Positions 21,516-30,928 of a DNA stretch of 64,000 bases are shown one piece after another (positions within the stretch are counted from its first letter, which is position 1; every line of letters starts with the position of its first letter). Source of the DNA: Anaerolineae bacterium (GTDB taxonomy: Bacteria > Chloroflexota > Anaerolineae > JAAYZQ01). The notes under the pieces were generated by a model. The model saw only the letters and a program-made list of their open reading frames with translations. It did no database searches and was not told the origin of the DNA. The stretch lies in the NCBI GenBank assembly GCA_016929795.1, contig JAFGIA010000415.1, positions 5,649 to 69,648 on the forward strand. Direction: 5' to 3'. The position numbers and the translations under genes were made by a program.

Positions 21516-22607
21516 TCATAGCAGACGTTCATAGATCCGCTCGTTTCGTTCCATCAGCATCTTGCTATCTGCCCTCTCGGCAACCAACCGCGCAGCGTTG
21601 ATCTTGATCTGGTTGCGCAGTTGTTCGTCAGTAACCAGGCGGATGATAGCCTGACCAATTGCCTCCACGTCTCCTACCGGTACAAAGAGACCATGGCGTT
21701 CATGTTCGATCCACTCCCTGAGTGAAGGCAAATCGCTCAACACGGGCAGTGCACCACACGCGAGTGCTTCCAGAACAGAGGATGGTGTGCCGTCTGATGA
21801 AGGCACGGATACGATCACATCACTCACCCGGTATAGATCGGCGATCGCTTCCTCGCTGCCAAGATCGCCGACATAGCGCACGGCCGGTTCCGCGCCTCCT
21901 CGACGCACGATCGCCTTGAACTGTTCGAGAAGGTCGGGATCGAAAACGTGGGTGCGGATGACGAACTGTGCCGATGGAACCGCCTGGAGCACACGCGGAA
22001 TCGCGGCCGCGATGTCGAGCGGGTTGTAGATGGCTTTGAGAGAGCGGGGGCTGAGAATGACCGGCCCGGGGCCGAGGCCGAGCTGTGCGCGGGTGCTGCC
22101 CGCAGGAGATGGGTAATACACGTTGGTGTCTACCCCCCAGGGCGCGACCTCGACCAGAGACGCGTCCACGCCAAGCTCACGGGCTGCTTCGGCCAGGCTG
22201 CGAGACACGCACGTGACATAATCGGCACTGTGGAGAACCCACCGCGCCAAGCGGTGCAGTGCCCATGATTTGTGTGCAGCGAGAAAAAGATCAGAGCCCC
22301 AGACGGTGACGAGCAGGGGGTGGAAGCCGGTTGCGGCCGCGATCCAGCCAGGCCTGCTCACCTGGTGGGCGTGCAAGATGTCGGGCTGGATCGCGCGGAC
22401 GAGTTTTCGTGCGCGCACGATCCAGATCGGATATCCGAGCTTGGAGGTTGGCGTTCCTGCCGTCAGATCGTGCACGGTGACGCTCGGGATCAGAGGGAGA
22501 TCGGCAGGCTGCGTGATGACGAGGTGGACGTCGTGACCACGCTCAGCAAAGTACTTGACCCAGCGCAAGACATGGATGCTATAGCTCGCTACGTAACAGA
22601 TGCGCAC
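21516..22607 (-). CDS. Glycosyltransferase family 4
   Basis: A GT-B transferase of 363 residues. The N-terminus is MRICYVASYSIHVLRWVKYF, then ILHAHQVSRPGWIAAATG and VTVWGSDLFLAAH; the donor domain has LSPRSLKAIYNPLDIAAAIP and VPSSDGTPSSVLEALACGAL with the EX7E-type region. It is 3 bp downstream of the nucleotidyltransferase gene, in tight linkage. Its sugar specificity cannot be read from the sequence. Confidence 0.88.
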   Translation of the reverse strand: MRICYVASYSIHVLRWVKYFAERGHDVHLVITQPADLPLIPSVTVHDLTAGTPTSKLGYPIWIVRARKLVRAIQPDILHAHQVSRPGWIAAATGFHPLLVTVWGSDLFLAAHKSWALHRLARWVLHSADYVTCVSRSLAEAARELGVDASLVEVAPWGVDTNVYYPSPAGSTRAQLGLGPGPVILSPRSLKAIYNPLDIAAAIPRVLQAVPSAQFVIRTHVFDPDLLEQFKAIVRRGGAEPAVRYVGDLGSEEAIADLYRVSDVIVSVPSSDGTPSSVLEALACGALPVLSDLPSLREWIEHERHGLFVPVGDVEAIGQAIIRLVTDEQLRNQIKINAARLVAERADSKMLMERNERIYERLL

Positions 22608-22610
22608 TGG

Positions 22611-23321
22611 TTACTCCTCAGGCAAAAACAGCGCACGGTGACGGCGAAACTCGTCCACAGCTCGCTCGTAATCGTCCGGGCGGCCAATGTCGAGCCAGTA
22701 GCCGTCGAAGGGGAACGTAGCAACGCGGTGACCGCCGGCCATCATGGCAGTGACAAGATCGGGAAGATCCATCTTGTTACCCTTTGGAATAAAGCTCAGC
22801 ACAAGGGGATCAAAGACATAGATGCCAGTGCTGACGGTATAGTGATAGGTTGGCTTTTCGACGTAGGCGGTGACCGAGCCTTCGCCGTCGGTCTCGATGA
22901 CGCCGAGGTCGATCTTGACGGAGCGCTGGAACGTGGCAAGTGTGGCGTGTGTCCCACCCCGCGTGTGAATGCTCCACATGGCGCGATAGTCGAGCGTGGT
23001 CAACAAGTCACCGTTCATCACGAGAAACGGCTCGTCGAGGTGATCGACCAAGGCCAGCGGGCCCGCGGTGCCAAGAGGCTGTTCCTCGCGCGAGTAGCGG
23101 ATGCGCACGTCAAACTTGTCGCCATCGCCAAAGTAGGCCATGAGGAGCTCGGCCAGGTAGCCGACGGCCATGGTGATGTCATCAAAGCCGGCGTCTCTGA
23201 GCTGACGAACAACGACCTCGAGGATGGGGATATCGTCAATGGGGAGGAGCGGCTTGGGCAGAATCGTGGTGTAAGGGGCCAGGCGCTGCCCCCTGCCTCC
23301 TGCCAGAATCACTGCTTTCAT
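22611..23321 (-). CDS. NDP-sugar pyrophosphorylase (nucleotidyltransferase)
   Basis: A 236-residue GT-A-fold nucleotidyltransferase that joins a sugar-1-phosphate to an NTP. The signature ILAGGRGQRLAPYTTILPKP is followed by EQPLGTAGPLALVDHL, the metal-binding FLVMNGDLLT, and VEKPTYHYTVSTGIYVF. It lacks C-terminal CBS or acyltransferase domains. Its neighbours (a LegB-like dehydratase 3 bp upstream and an Rmd-like reductase) suggest that it activates the precursor of a deoxy sugar made by them; the base used is unknown. Confidence 0.88.
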   Translation of the reverse strand: MKAVILAGGRGQRLAPYTTILPKPLLPIDDIPILEVVVRQLRDAGFDDITMAVGYLAELLMAYFGDGDKFDVRIRYSREEQPLGTAGPLALVDHLDEPFLVMNGDLLTTLDYRAMWSIHTRGGTHATLATFQRSVKIDLGVIETDGEGSVTAYVEKPTYHYTVSTGIYVFDPLVLSFIPKGNKMDLPDLVTAMMAGGHRVATFPFDGYWLDIGRPDDYERAVDEFRRHRALFLPEE

Positions 23322-23324
23322 CGG

Positions 23325-24314
23325 TTACACCTCATAGACTTCAGGCCGGTAGAGATGGATGTGCCGGCGGATCCAGGCGATCGTCTGCGACAGGCCCTCG
23401 GCGAGCAAAGTACGCGGCTCCCAGCCCAGGAGCGCTGTGGCCTTGTCGTGGGTCGCGTGGAGATGCATGACTTCGCTGTCAGCCGGGCGAAGGCGTTCAT
23501 CTTCGCACACGATCGGCAGGTCGCGGCCGACCAGCGCCAGGATCTTGGCGGCCAGCTCTCCAATCGAGATGGATGCGCCGGAACCGGCGTTGATCTCTTG
23601 GCCTACCGCATTGTCCGATGCGGCCACTCGGAGAAAGGCATCGACTGTGTCGAGCACGAAGGTAAAATCTCGCTTTGGATCGAGCGCACCGAGACAAACC
23701 TGGTCAGATTCGAGCGCTTGCACGATGATGGTTGGAATGACTGCTCGGGCCGACTGGCGTGGTCCGTAGGTGTTGAAGGGGCGCAGGGTGGCAACCGGGA
23801 TACCGAAGGAGCGGTAGAAGCTTTCTACTATTTTGTCAGCCCCGATCTTGCTGGCCGAATAGGGCGACTGGCCCTGGAGTGGGTGTGCCTCGTCGATGGG
23901 CACGTACCGGGCGGTGCCATACACCTCGCTGGTAGAAGTGTGAACGACGCGGCGGGTATCTAGATCACGGGCGGCCATAAGGACGTTCAGGGTGCCCATG
24001 ATGTTTGTCTCTACCACTTCGCGCGGATGGAGGTAGGAGTAGGGGATAGCGATGAGCGCGCCGAGGTGAAAGACGGTGTCGACGCCACGCATTGCCTCGC
24101 GCACCGCGTCGGCGTCGCGCAGGTCGCCGGCGACGATGTCCAGTGCGTCGCGCACGGGCCGCTCGAGAAACGAGAGCAGGCCGATGTCGTGGCGCGAGTT
24201 GTAGCGGACAAAGGCGCGGACGGTGGCCCCCTCGTGTACCAGTCGCTCAGTAAGGTGGCTGCCGATGAAGCCGGCAGCGCCGGTGACCAGGATAGACGTT
24301 CCTTGCCAGTTCAT
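23325..24314 (-). CDS. NAD-dependent 4,6-dehydratase (LegB-like SDR)
   Basis: An extended short-chain dehydrogenase of 329 residues. MNWQGTSILVTGAAGFIGSH holds the NAD site; HTSTSEVYGTARYVPIDEAH and SPYSASKIGADKI carry the S/YxxxK catalytic set; TLRPFNTYGPRQSARAVIPT follows. The motif run FVRYNSRHDIGLLSFLE is characteristic of LegB, the UDP-GlcNAc 4,6-dehydratase of legionaminic acid synthesis, though no other leg genes are present. It may serve a different 6-deoxy sugar. The start at 24314 has GGAGGAAGT and overlaps the upstream stop by 4 bp. Confidence 0.85.
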   Translation of the reverse strand: MNWQGTSILVTGAAGFIGSHLTERLVHEGATVRAFVRYNSRHDIGLLSFLERPVRDALDIVAGDLRDADAVREAMRGVDTVFHLGALIAIPYSYLHPREVVETNIMGTLNVLMAARDLDTRRVVHTSTSEVYGTARYVPIDEAHPLQGQSPYSASKIGADKIVESFYRSFGIPVATLRPFNTYGPRQSARAVIPTIIVQALESDQVCLGALDPKRDFTFVLDTVDAFLRVAASDNAVGQEINAGSGASISIGELAAKILALVGRDLPIVCEDERLRPADSEVMHLHATHDKATALLGWEPRTLLAEGLSQTIAWIRRHIHLYRPEVYEV

Positions 24315-25261
24315 ACTTCCTCCTCGCAGACTTTTGATCGCCAACTTTCGAGGACGTCGACCAAGGATTGCTCTATGGCAAAACTCGGTGACCAGCCAGT
24401 AACGGCGTTGAGCCGGGACGGATCGCCCACCTGGATGGGCACGTCAGCCGCCTGAAAACGGGAAGGGTCAACCTCGACAGAGATATCGCTCACTGTCGAC
24501 AGGCTCAAGAGCGTGTCGAGGATGTGTCGGATGCTGGTCCCACGTCCCGAACAGATGTTGAATACGCTTCCGGGCTCGCCCAATTCAGCCAACAGCCGAT
24601 AGGCTCTCACGGCATCGCGCACGTCACAAAAGTCCCGCACGCTTTCGAGGTTGCCTACTCTTACTACGGGCTCACGGCGACCCAACTCTATCTCAGCTAT
24701 CTGCTGAGCAAAGGCCGAGGACGCAAAGGCCGGACTCTCACCCGGTCCCACCAGGTTAAAGGTTCGGGTGCGGATCACGTGCAGGCCGTGGGCAGCGTAC
24801 TGCTGATAGGCCAACATCTCCTGAATGATCTTGGTCACCGCGTATGCGTTGGCAGGATGGAACGGCGTGTCCTCCGTGATGGGTAGGTTTCTCGGCACCG
24901 CCCGTCCATAGACGGCGCTTGAGCTTGTAGTGACGACTGTTGCACGCGGACAGACAGTGCGCACGGCATCGAACAGGCTGAGGGTGCCCTTGGCATTGAC
25001 ATGATGCAGAGTCTCGTAAGGCAGTTGTGGGTTCAAAAGTGCAGCCAGGTGGAAAACGACGTCTGGCCGTGCCTCATCCAACGCCGCCCTCACGGTGGCT
25101 GTGTCCACGACATCACCACGGTACAGGGCGAGATCGGGCGACGGTCCATCACTCAAGTCAAAACCTGCGACCCGGTATCCCACGTCTAGCAAGTGAGCAG
25201 CCAGGTGATGTCCGGAGAACCCGTTTATGCCGGTGATGAAAGCAACTCGTTCAGCGCACAT
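24311..25261 (-). CDS. Rmd-like NAD-dependent epimerase/reductase
   Basis: A 316-residue extended SDR: FITGINGFSGHHLAAHL (NAD site), TSSSAVYG, NAYAVTKIIQEML (YxxxK), RTFNLVGPGESPAFASSAFA, VGNLESVRDFCDVRDAVRAY. This pattern is close to GDP-6-deoxy-D-lyxo-4-hexulose reductase (Rmd), which reduces the 4-keto product of a dehydratase to D-rhamnose-type sugars. No GDP-mannose dehydratase is in the window, so the substrate may come from the LegB-like enzyme next to it or from elsewhere. It overlaps the GT4 gene upstream by 11 bp. Confidence 0.8.
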   Translation of the reverse strand: MCAERVAFITGINGFSGHHLAAHLLDVGYRVAGFDLSDGPSPDLALYRGDVVDTATVRAALDEARPDVVFHLAALLNPQLPYETLHHVNAKGTLSLFDAVRTVCPRATVVTTSSSAVYGRAVPRNLPITEDTPFHPANAYAVTKIIQEMLAYQQYAAHGLHVIRTRTFNLVGPGESPAFASSAFAQQIAEIELGRREPVVRVGNLESVRDFCDVRDAVRAYRLLAELGEPGSVFNICSGRGTSIRHILDTLLSLSTVSDISVEVDPSRFQAADVPIQVGDPSRLNAVTGWSPSFAIEQSLVDVLESWRSKVCEEEV

Positions 25262-26483
25262 GGCTTTCCTCCTGGCACTCGCTTGCGTCCTCTCGATGGC
25301 CCTCGATCTCGACAGTGTTAGAGCGCGGCCAGATGTCTTTGTAGAGCGCTACGAATCGCTCCCCAATCTTTATCCAGGTAAAAGAGCGCAAAGCCTCGTC
25401 TCGGGCACGCTCACCCAAGCTGCGGGCCCAAGTCCAATCCTCTAACAGGCTCACTACTGCACCGGCCAGGGCGGTAGGCTCCTGCGGCACCAGCAACCCC
25501 GTCTGCTTGTGAGAGATGATCTCCGGTATGCCACCCACCCGTGTGGCAACGATTGGCTTGGACATGACCATGGCTTCCATCACAGAGGTTGGCGAGTTGT
25601 CGAGAAAACTAGGATGCACGTAGATGTCAGCAACCGCAAGCAGGGTGTAGGGATGCTCCGGCCGGTATCCGGTGAAAATGAAAGGCAGATTACCTGCTTC
25701 CTGGCGCGCCCATCTCAGCGACTCCTGGTCGCGCGTTGGATTGTTCACGCCGCCCACCACCAGGAACTGAGCTTCGGGAAACCGATCGAGGATAGCGGGG
25801 GCTGCGGCAATGAGGAGCTTCGTGCCCTGGCGGCGGTGAAAGGTAAAAAGGTTGTTCAGGGTCAACAAAATCGGCTTATTCTCTGGTAGGTTTAGAGACG
25901 AGAGGGTCGGCCACTCGCCTGTCTCCAAGGGGGCGATGATGCCATTGGGGATCACAACAGCGCGGGTGCGGCCGATGATGCTGGTTAACTCGCGTTGGAG
26001 CCATGCCGACGAAGTGGTGACCACATCGCACTTGAGAAAGGCTGTATTCTCTAGCGGCAAATACGCCCGTCGGCGCCATCGGCTTTTCCAGCGTTGCTGC
26101 TGCTCGGTTGGAAAAGCACCGTGGACAGACAGGACGATGCCTGCCGGTCCTGTGCCCCGCGCAACGGACGCTGCCCATGCATCGTAGGGACTCACGGTCT
26201 GGATGACCTGGATGTCGTGCTCTCCTAAAAGGCGAGTGGCTGCTCGTGCGGCTGCCAGGTATGTATACCAGAAGCGGACGATGGGCAAGGCCAGAACGCG
26301 CGGATCGAGGCGCAAGAAGTGAAAATGAGGGCCCCACGCTGCTGCGTCTGCTGGGACCGTCCCCCACGTAAGGACGTGCACCTGGTGTCCCATGCTCCCG
26401 AGAGTTGCTACCAGGTTGCGAGCCCAAGCGACAACACCCCCGTAGCGCGTGTTGGCGACGGTCGAAAAAAGGAGGATGTTCAA
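25251..26483 (-). CDS. Glycosyltransferase family 4
   Basis: A GT-B transferase of 410 residues. NTRYGGVVAWARNLVATLGS lies in the acceptor domain, with SPYDAWAASVARGT and LSVHGAFPTEQQQRW; the donor domain shows LTLNNLFTFHRRQG, FIFTGYRPEHPYTLLAVADI, then PSFLDNSPTSVMEAMVMSKP and ATRVGGIPEII, the usual Glu-rich donor site. The C-terminal 25 residues are acidic and divergent. It overlaps the genes on both sides, so it is translated in tight coupling. Confidence 0.88.
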   Translation of the reverse strand: MNILLFSTVANTRYGGVVAWARNLVATLGSMGHQVHVLTWGTVPADAAAWGPHFHFLRLDPRVLALPIVRFWYTYLAAARAATRLLGEHDIQVIQTVSPYDAWAASVARGTGPAGIVLSVHGAFPTEQQQRWKSRWRRRAYLPLENTAFLKCDVVTTSSAWLQRELTSIIGRTRAVVIPNGIIAPLETGEWPTLSSLNLPENKPILLTLNNLFTFHRRQGTKLLIAAAPAILDRFPEAQFLVVGGVNNPTRDQESLRWARQEAGNLPFIFTGYRPEHPYTLLAVADIYVHPSFLDNSPTSVMEAMVMSKPIVATRVGGIPEIISHKQTGLLVPQEPTALAGAVVSLLEDWTWARSLGERARDEALRSFTWIKIGERFVALYKDIWPRSNTVEIEGHREDASECQEESHVR

Positions 26484-28321
26484 TGTCTTTGCTCCATCAG
26501 ACTGTTGATGAGGCCTGCCAGGCGTTCGATGGCGTGCCCATCGCGGGGGCCAAGTAAGGCATCAAGGTAGGTTTGACCCTGCTGCATCAGTTCGGCCCGC
26601 AGGTCTGGCCGACGACAAAGCGCCAGGATGGTGGGACGGATGTCTTGAACCTCTTCGACCACCAGGCAGCCCGGGGCAAGGGGGGTTGAGAAGGCGGACT
26701 CGGTCTCGCCGCCGCGCAGATAGACTACTGGTTTGCAGCAGAGCATTGCCTCGACCGCTCCTGTCGTGGGCGATCCGGGCACGACGACCAGGTCACATGT
26801 GGGCACGACGTGTTCCAAGAATGTGCTTGCGGCCACAGAGATTCCTGGACGATGTTCCTGCCAGTCTGGCAGTTGGTGGGGCAAAGAGCGGTAGAACGCC
26901 AGGTCGTCGAACCGTGGATGCGGTTTGACGATGAGCTGAATGCCAGACTCGGGTAGTCGGGCAAGCTCTTGCCAGGCCAGCTCCTGGTACCGCAGGTTTG
27001 TGTAAGACATGTGCCAGTGTGGGACGGCCGTGATCACGAGAACGCGTGGTGGAAGCGCAACCGTTGCGTTCGCATGACGCGTACCAGCATCCTGATCGCA
27101 GGTGAAGGTGTCGTATTGCGGGTTTCCCAGGGGCTTGATCTGTGAAGCCGGCTTGTGAAGCACGCGAGCAAAGTCCTGGAGGTGAACTTGGCCCCAAACG
27201 GCCATGAGATCCGACTGGAAGTCACGATAGTGCATCTGATTCAGGCCACTGTGGATGATGCCCAAGGTGAGGAGCTCCCTGCTTTTGGCTTCGAGGACGA
27301 GCATGCGGTTGGGAAAGGATACCTCACTGTTCGTCAACACGATCTGTGGTCTTGAGTGACGCAGCATGCCTTGCAGATCTTTTTTGATGGCGAGAGCGTG
27401 CGAGAAGAGGTGCAAGCAGATGTTTTCGAAAAAAGGATCCAGGTGGCGGTTCGAGTAGAGAAACGGGTAGGGGCCACGGTAGCTTGCCTGCCCTTGACGA
27501 AAGGCGTGCAGCCAGGCCCGGCAGCGAGGCAGATAGTGCTCGGAGTGCAGCATACGGTTGAGCGGGACAAAGAACAGGAATGGGTGCTTCAGCTCTCCCG
27601 GACGGTTGAATGCAGCCTCGTTTGCCTCTGCAGTCCGGACGAGAAGAACGCGCACGTCACCGACTTGTTCGATGGCCGGCGCCAGTCGCTGTTGATTCAC
27701 CGAATCCACACCACTGCCAAAGGCCAGCAACACCGGCTTGCGCTGCACTAGCTGTCGTGCTCGGAAGGCCACGGTGGCGAGGGCGTTGTGCACGATCTGG
27801 CGCAACAGTGTCGATGCCCTCCGTCGCAGGCGCCCCGTGTTGCCGGGCGCCGCTTCTGCGACAATGGTGACCGCGATCCCACGCTTTTCGGCTTCGTAGG
27901 CCACGACCGCCTCGACCTTGCCCTGCCGTTCTCCCACCAACAGCAAATGTTCCGGAGCAAGCTCCTCAACAAGGCGGGTGATGGCGCGCTGTGCGACGAA
28001 AATCTCACCGAGCGACTGCAAGATCTCGAGGCGGATAGACTCGAGCAGATCGACGGGCGCGATTGGCCCCGCGATATCGGTAAACCAGGTCAGGGAGAGC
28101 CTGAACGCATCCTGCACCGCCTCCTCATAGTCTTGGGCGGTCATTAGATCCGTGTAATGCAGAAACCGCACCTGGTCCTGGCGGATAGCAGCAGCCAGTG
28201 ACAGGTGGGTTGCCAGGCCGACGACTGTTCCGTCAGTGAGGGCAGCGAGATGTTCTTGTCTCAGCCGCTGGTAGTGATCGAGGCTGCGCACCAGGACCAC
28301 GCTACGGCGGGTGTCAGTCAT
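26480..28321 (-). CDS. Predicted GT-B-fold surface-polysaccharide protein, 613 aa
   Basis: A long cytoplasmic protein I cannot assign to a named family. The C-terminal half has the look of a GT-B transferase or CDP-glycerol/capsule-type transferase: LTLGIIHSGLNQMHYRDF, LIVKPHPRFDDLAFY, VPTCDLVVVPGSPTTGAVEA and KPVVYLRGGETES. The VKPHP and SPTTGAVEAM motifs recall polysialyl/teichoic-type transferases that use nucleotide-linked donors. The N-terminal 250 residues are alpha/beta with LLLVGERQGKVEAVVAYEAE. Position directly after the flippase gene (4-bp overlap) fits a role in glycan assembly, possibly adding the nonulosonate; that is inference. Confidence 0.6.
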   Translation of the reverse strand: MTDTRRSVVLVRSLDHYQRLRQEHLAALTDGTVVGLATHLSLAAAIRQDQVRFLHYTDLMTAQDYEEAVQDAFRLSLTWFTDIAGPIAPVDLLESIRLEILQSLGEIFVAQRAITRLVEELAPEHLLLVGERQGKVEAVVAYEAEKRGIAVTIVAEAAPGNTGRLRRRASTLLRQIVHNALATVAFRARQLVQRKPVLLAFGSGVDSVNQQRLAPAIEQVGDVRVLLVRTAEANEAAFNRPGELKHPFLFFVPLNRMLHSEHYLPRCRAWLHAFRQGQASYRGPYPFLYSNRHLDPFFENICLHLFSHALAIKKDLQGMLRHSRPQIVLTNSEVSFPNRMLVLEAKSRELLTLGIIHSGLNQMHYRDFQSDLMAVWGQVHLQDFARVLHKPASQIKPLGNPQYDTFTCDQDAGTRHANATVALPPRVLVITAVPHWHMSYTNLRYQELAWQELARLPESGIQLIVKPHPRFDDLAFYRSLPHQLPDWQEHRPGISVAASTFLEHVVPTCDLVVVPGSPTTGAVEAMLCCKPVVYLRGGETESAFSTPLAPGCLVVEEVQDIRPTILALCRRPDLRAELMQQGQTYLDALLGPRDGHAIERLAGLINSLMEQRH

Positions 28322-29796
28322 GGCAGCCGTCCAAGGCTCTGAGCCAGTCTAGCCTGCACCTTGTGACGGATAACCCGAAGCCCACTCACTTCTTCGGCGT
28401 GCAGGATGCCGCTGAAGCGAATGCCGATTGGATAGGCCACGAGCAAGAGGATCTTGATCCCTACGTTCGCCCACCAGTTTCCAATGTCCAGGAACCAGCC
28501 GGTCGACAGTAACAATGCCAGTCCGACTGCGTAGGCCAGCCTCTTGTATTCGTATGGGATGGGAAACAGTCGCAGGCTGAGGGCGCTGACCAGGAGTGTG
28601 CGGACAAAAAAGGAGGCAAAAGTAGACCAAGCGGCGGCCCAGATCCCGTAACGCGGGATGAAGAGGAGATTGAGTGCGACGTTCACGATTGCAGAGATCA
28701 TCGTCGTCACCATGATCCACTTGGTCTGTTTCACGTAGGAGAGGGCTGCGACCATAGTGAGGTAGATACCATGCAGGCTGTAAGCGAAGGCGATGGGTGG
28801 CACAATCTGAGCCGCAGGGTAGAAACGTGGGGCCGCTACGAGAAGAATAAGCTCGCGCGACAAAAGCACGACCCCAAGTGTAAGAAACAGCAGGGCAAAC
28901 ACGTAATAGGTGACCAGGCGTGCCAGTGATTGCCTGCCGTCGTCTTCCTGTGCAGTTTTGAAATAGAACGGAGTCCAGGCCAGGTTTATTGCATCGAGGA
29001 CCGCGGCGAGAGTCATGCCCACGCGGTAACCCATCGAGTACAACCCAATGTCTCCGAGGGGCACATAGTTCTGCAACAGAATCCGGTCCGAGACATTCAA
29101 AACCCAGTTGGACAGTCGATGTGGAATCAAGGGTAGGGCAAAGGCAATGGACTCGCCCAGTGGCAAAGCACGTGGAACGAAACTGGAATTCTTGAGGGTG
29201 ACCCAGGCATAGGGTATGGCGTAAACCAGATTGGCAAGCAGGAAACTCCGGAAAATGCCAGCAGATCCCTGTTGTAGAAATACAACGAAGACGATGTTTA
29301 GCAGGACACGCAAAAGAAACTGTGAGACAGAGAAGGCGACAAACACGCGCGCCTGTTCACGTACCCGCCAGATCACATTGGGGAGGGCGGAAAAGACCGC
29401 CAGGTACGAGCCCCAGGTTGCCAGTCGGCCGTAGGGATCAAAGGGGATTTCCGGGAACAGCAATGCGAAGAGTTGGTCGCCACCCAACTCGAGGACAAGC
29501 GCGATAGCCAGGCCAAAGCTCAGAATCAGTATCCAGACCCGGCCAAAGTAGGCGCGCTGCGCTTGCTCGCTCTTCATGTCGTAATAGAAGCGAGTGACAG
29601 CACCTTCGAGGCTGAAAGTCATTACGATGGACAGGATGGAGATGAGCGCTGAAACGGAGCCGTTTATGCCATAGTCTTCCCTGGACAGGAACTGGGCGTA
29701 GATAGGAAGCAGCAAAAAGCTGATCCCTTGATTGAGAAAAGTCCCCAGTCCGTAGGTGATGGATTGTTTGGAAAGGCCCGTCAGTTTCTGCAGCAC
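28318..29796 (-). CDS. Wzx-type oligosaccharide flippase
   Basis: A 492-residue MOP-superfamily membrane protein with about 12-14 predicted helices, starting MLQKLTGLSKQSITYGLGTF, then LNQGISFLLLPIYAQFLSRE and RFYYDMKSEQAQR. Wzx proteins move undecaprenyl-diphosphate-linked oligosaccharides from the inner to the outer face of the membrane. It lies 7 bp after pseI and pairs functionally with the O-antigen ligase-type protein at 13339-17889 for a Wzx/Wzy-type pathway. Confidence 0.9.
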   Translation of the reverse strand: MLQKLTGLSKQSITYGLGTFLNQGISFLLLPIYAQFLSREDYGINGSVSALISILSIVMTFSLEGAVTRFYYDMKSEQAQRAYFGRVWILILSFGLAIALVLELGGDQLFALLFPEIPFDPYGRLATWGSYLAVFSALPNVIWRVREQARVFVAFSVSQFLLRVLLNIVFVVFLQQGSAGIFRSFLLANLVYAIPYAWVTLKNSSFVPRALPLGESIAFALPLIPHRLSNWVLNVSDRILLQNYVPLGDIGLYSMGYRVGMTLAAVLDAINLAWTPFYFKTAQEDDGRQSLARLVTYYVFALLFLTLGVVLLSRELILLVAAPRFYPAAQIVPPIAFAYSLHGIYLTMVAALSYVKQTKWIMVTTMISAIVNVALNLLFIPRYGIWAAAWSTFASFFVRTLLVSALSLRLFPIPYEYKRLAYAVGLALLLSTGWFLDIGNWWANVGIKILLLVAYPIGIRFSGILHAEEVSGLRVIRHKVQARLAQSLGRLP

Positions 29797-29803
29797 CGAG
29801 ACC

Positions 29804-30853
29804 TCACGCGATCATACTCCAGTCCAATGGTGTGCCCCGTGCAACATCCCTGGTTGCCTGCCTGCCCAGTACCTGTTCAAGATAGCGCGTGTGTAGCCCA
29901 TTGCCCGGACGAATGGAGCGCACATTCTCCTGGGTAAAGACCTCGCCGCGTTGCACGTCCTCAACCACGAACAGGGAACGGCGGAAGGATCGGCTTGCCG
30001 CTTCACGCTCGGTGACGTGGTACTTCACTTCGCCGAGCGCTTTTTCTGCCACCCGGATGGCGTCCACCATCGCCTTGAGCTCGTGTGGCTCCAGAGAAAA
30101 GGCACTGTCCGGTCCTGGGATGTCACGCGACAGCGTAAAGTGCTTTTCCACAATGCAGGCGCCCAGGGCAACTGCTGCGACCGGCACGGCGATGCCCAAC
30201 GTATGGTCCGAAAGGCCGGCAGGCACGTCAAAGGCCTTCGCCAGATGTGGAATCGTGTGCAGATTCATCTCCTCCGGTGGGGCGGGATAGGAGCTGGTGC
30301 ACTTGAGCAGGGCGATCTTGGTCGCGCCGGCTTCTCGCGCCGTGTACACTGCTTCGTCGATCTCTGCCAAAGTGGCCATTCCGGTAGATATGATCATTGG
30401 TTTGCCTGTGCGAGCAATACGTCGGATAAGGGGCAGGTCGACAATCTCGAATGAAGCTACTTTGTAGGCGGGGACTTGCATCTCTTCCAAAAAGTCGACG
30501 GCTGTGGCATCAAAGGGGGTGGAAAAGAGATCTAGTCCGAGGCTGTTGGCAATCTCTTTGAGCTTGGGCTGCCACTCCCAGGGGGTGTAGGCTTCGCCAT
30601 ATAGATCGTAGAGGGTGCGGCCTTCCCAGATGGTACCCTTGCCGATCCGAAAGTGCATGCTGTCACAGTCGATGGTAAGGGTGTCGGGAGTGTAAGTTTG
30701 GAGCTTGATTGCATGGGCACCGGCTTCCGCGGCTGCCTCGATGATTCGAGCAGCTTGCTCGAAATTCTGATTGTGGTTTGCCGACATCTCGGCCACAACA
30801 TAGGTTGGATGATGGGGACCCACATCGCGCTGGTTGAGTCTTATGCTTGGCAT
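29804..30853 (-). CDS. pseI: Pseudaminic acid synthase
   Basis: A 349-residue NeuB-family enzyme that condenses 6-deoxy-AltdiNAc with phosphoenolpyruvate to give pseudaminic acid. The TIM barrel shows TYVVAEMSANHNQNFEQA, AIKLQTYTPDT, the PseI-type segment GKGTIWEGRTLYDLYGEAY, LFSTPFDATAVDFLEE and LSDHTLGIAVPVAAVALG; the C-terminal SAF domain is RRSLFVVEDVQRGEVF. The GKGxIWEGRTLYDLY run favours PseI over NeuB or LegI. The start at 30853 has GAGGT upstream. Confidence 0.93.
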   Translation of the reverse strand: MPSIRLNQRDVGPHHPTYVVAEMSANHNQNFEQAARIIEAAAEAGAHAIKLQTYTPDTLTIDCDSMHFRIGKGTIWEGRTLYDLYGEAYTPWEWQPKLKEIANSLGLDLFSTPFDATAVDFLEEMQVPAYKVASFEIVDLPLIRRIARTGKPMIISTGMATLAEIDEAVYTAREAGATKIALLKCTSSYPAPPEEMNLHTIPHLAKAFDVPAGLSDHTLGIAVPVAAVALGACIVEKHFTLSRDIPGPDSAFSLEPHELKAMVDAIRVAEKALGEVKYHVTEREAASRSFRRSLFVVEDVQRGEVFTQENVRSIRPGNGLHTRYLEQVLGRQATRDVARGTPLDWSMIA

Positions 30854-30928
30854 TACTTGACCTCGCAATAGTCTGGATCTCGTCGATGAAACAAAGAACT
30901 ACTCCAGTTCACCGTGATCACTCTCTTG

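Noticed and set aside
22272..23963. 563-codon plus-strand open frame
   Set aside because: It is antisense to two well-recognised genes (GT4 end, nucleotidyltransferase, dehydratase) and has no family motifs; high GC keeps the frame open.
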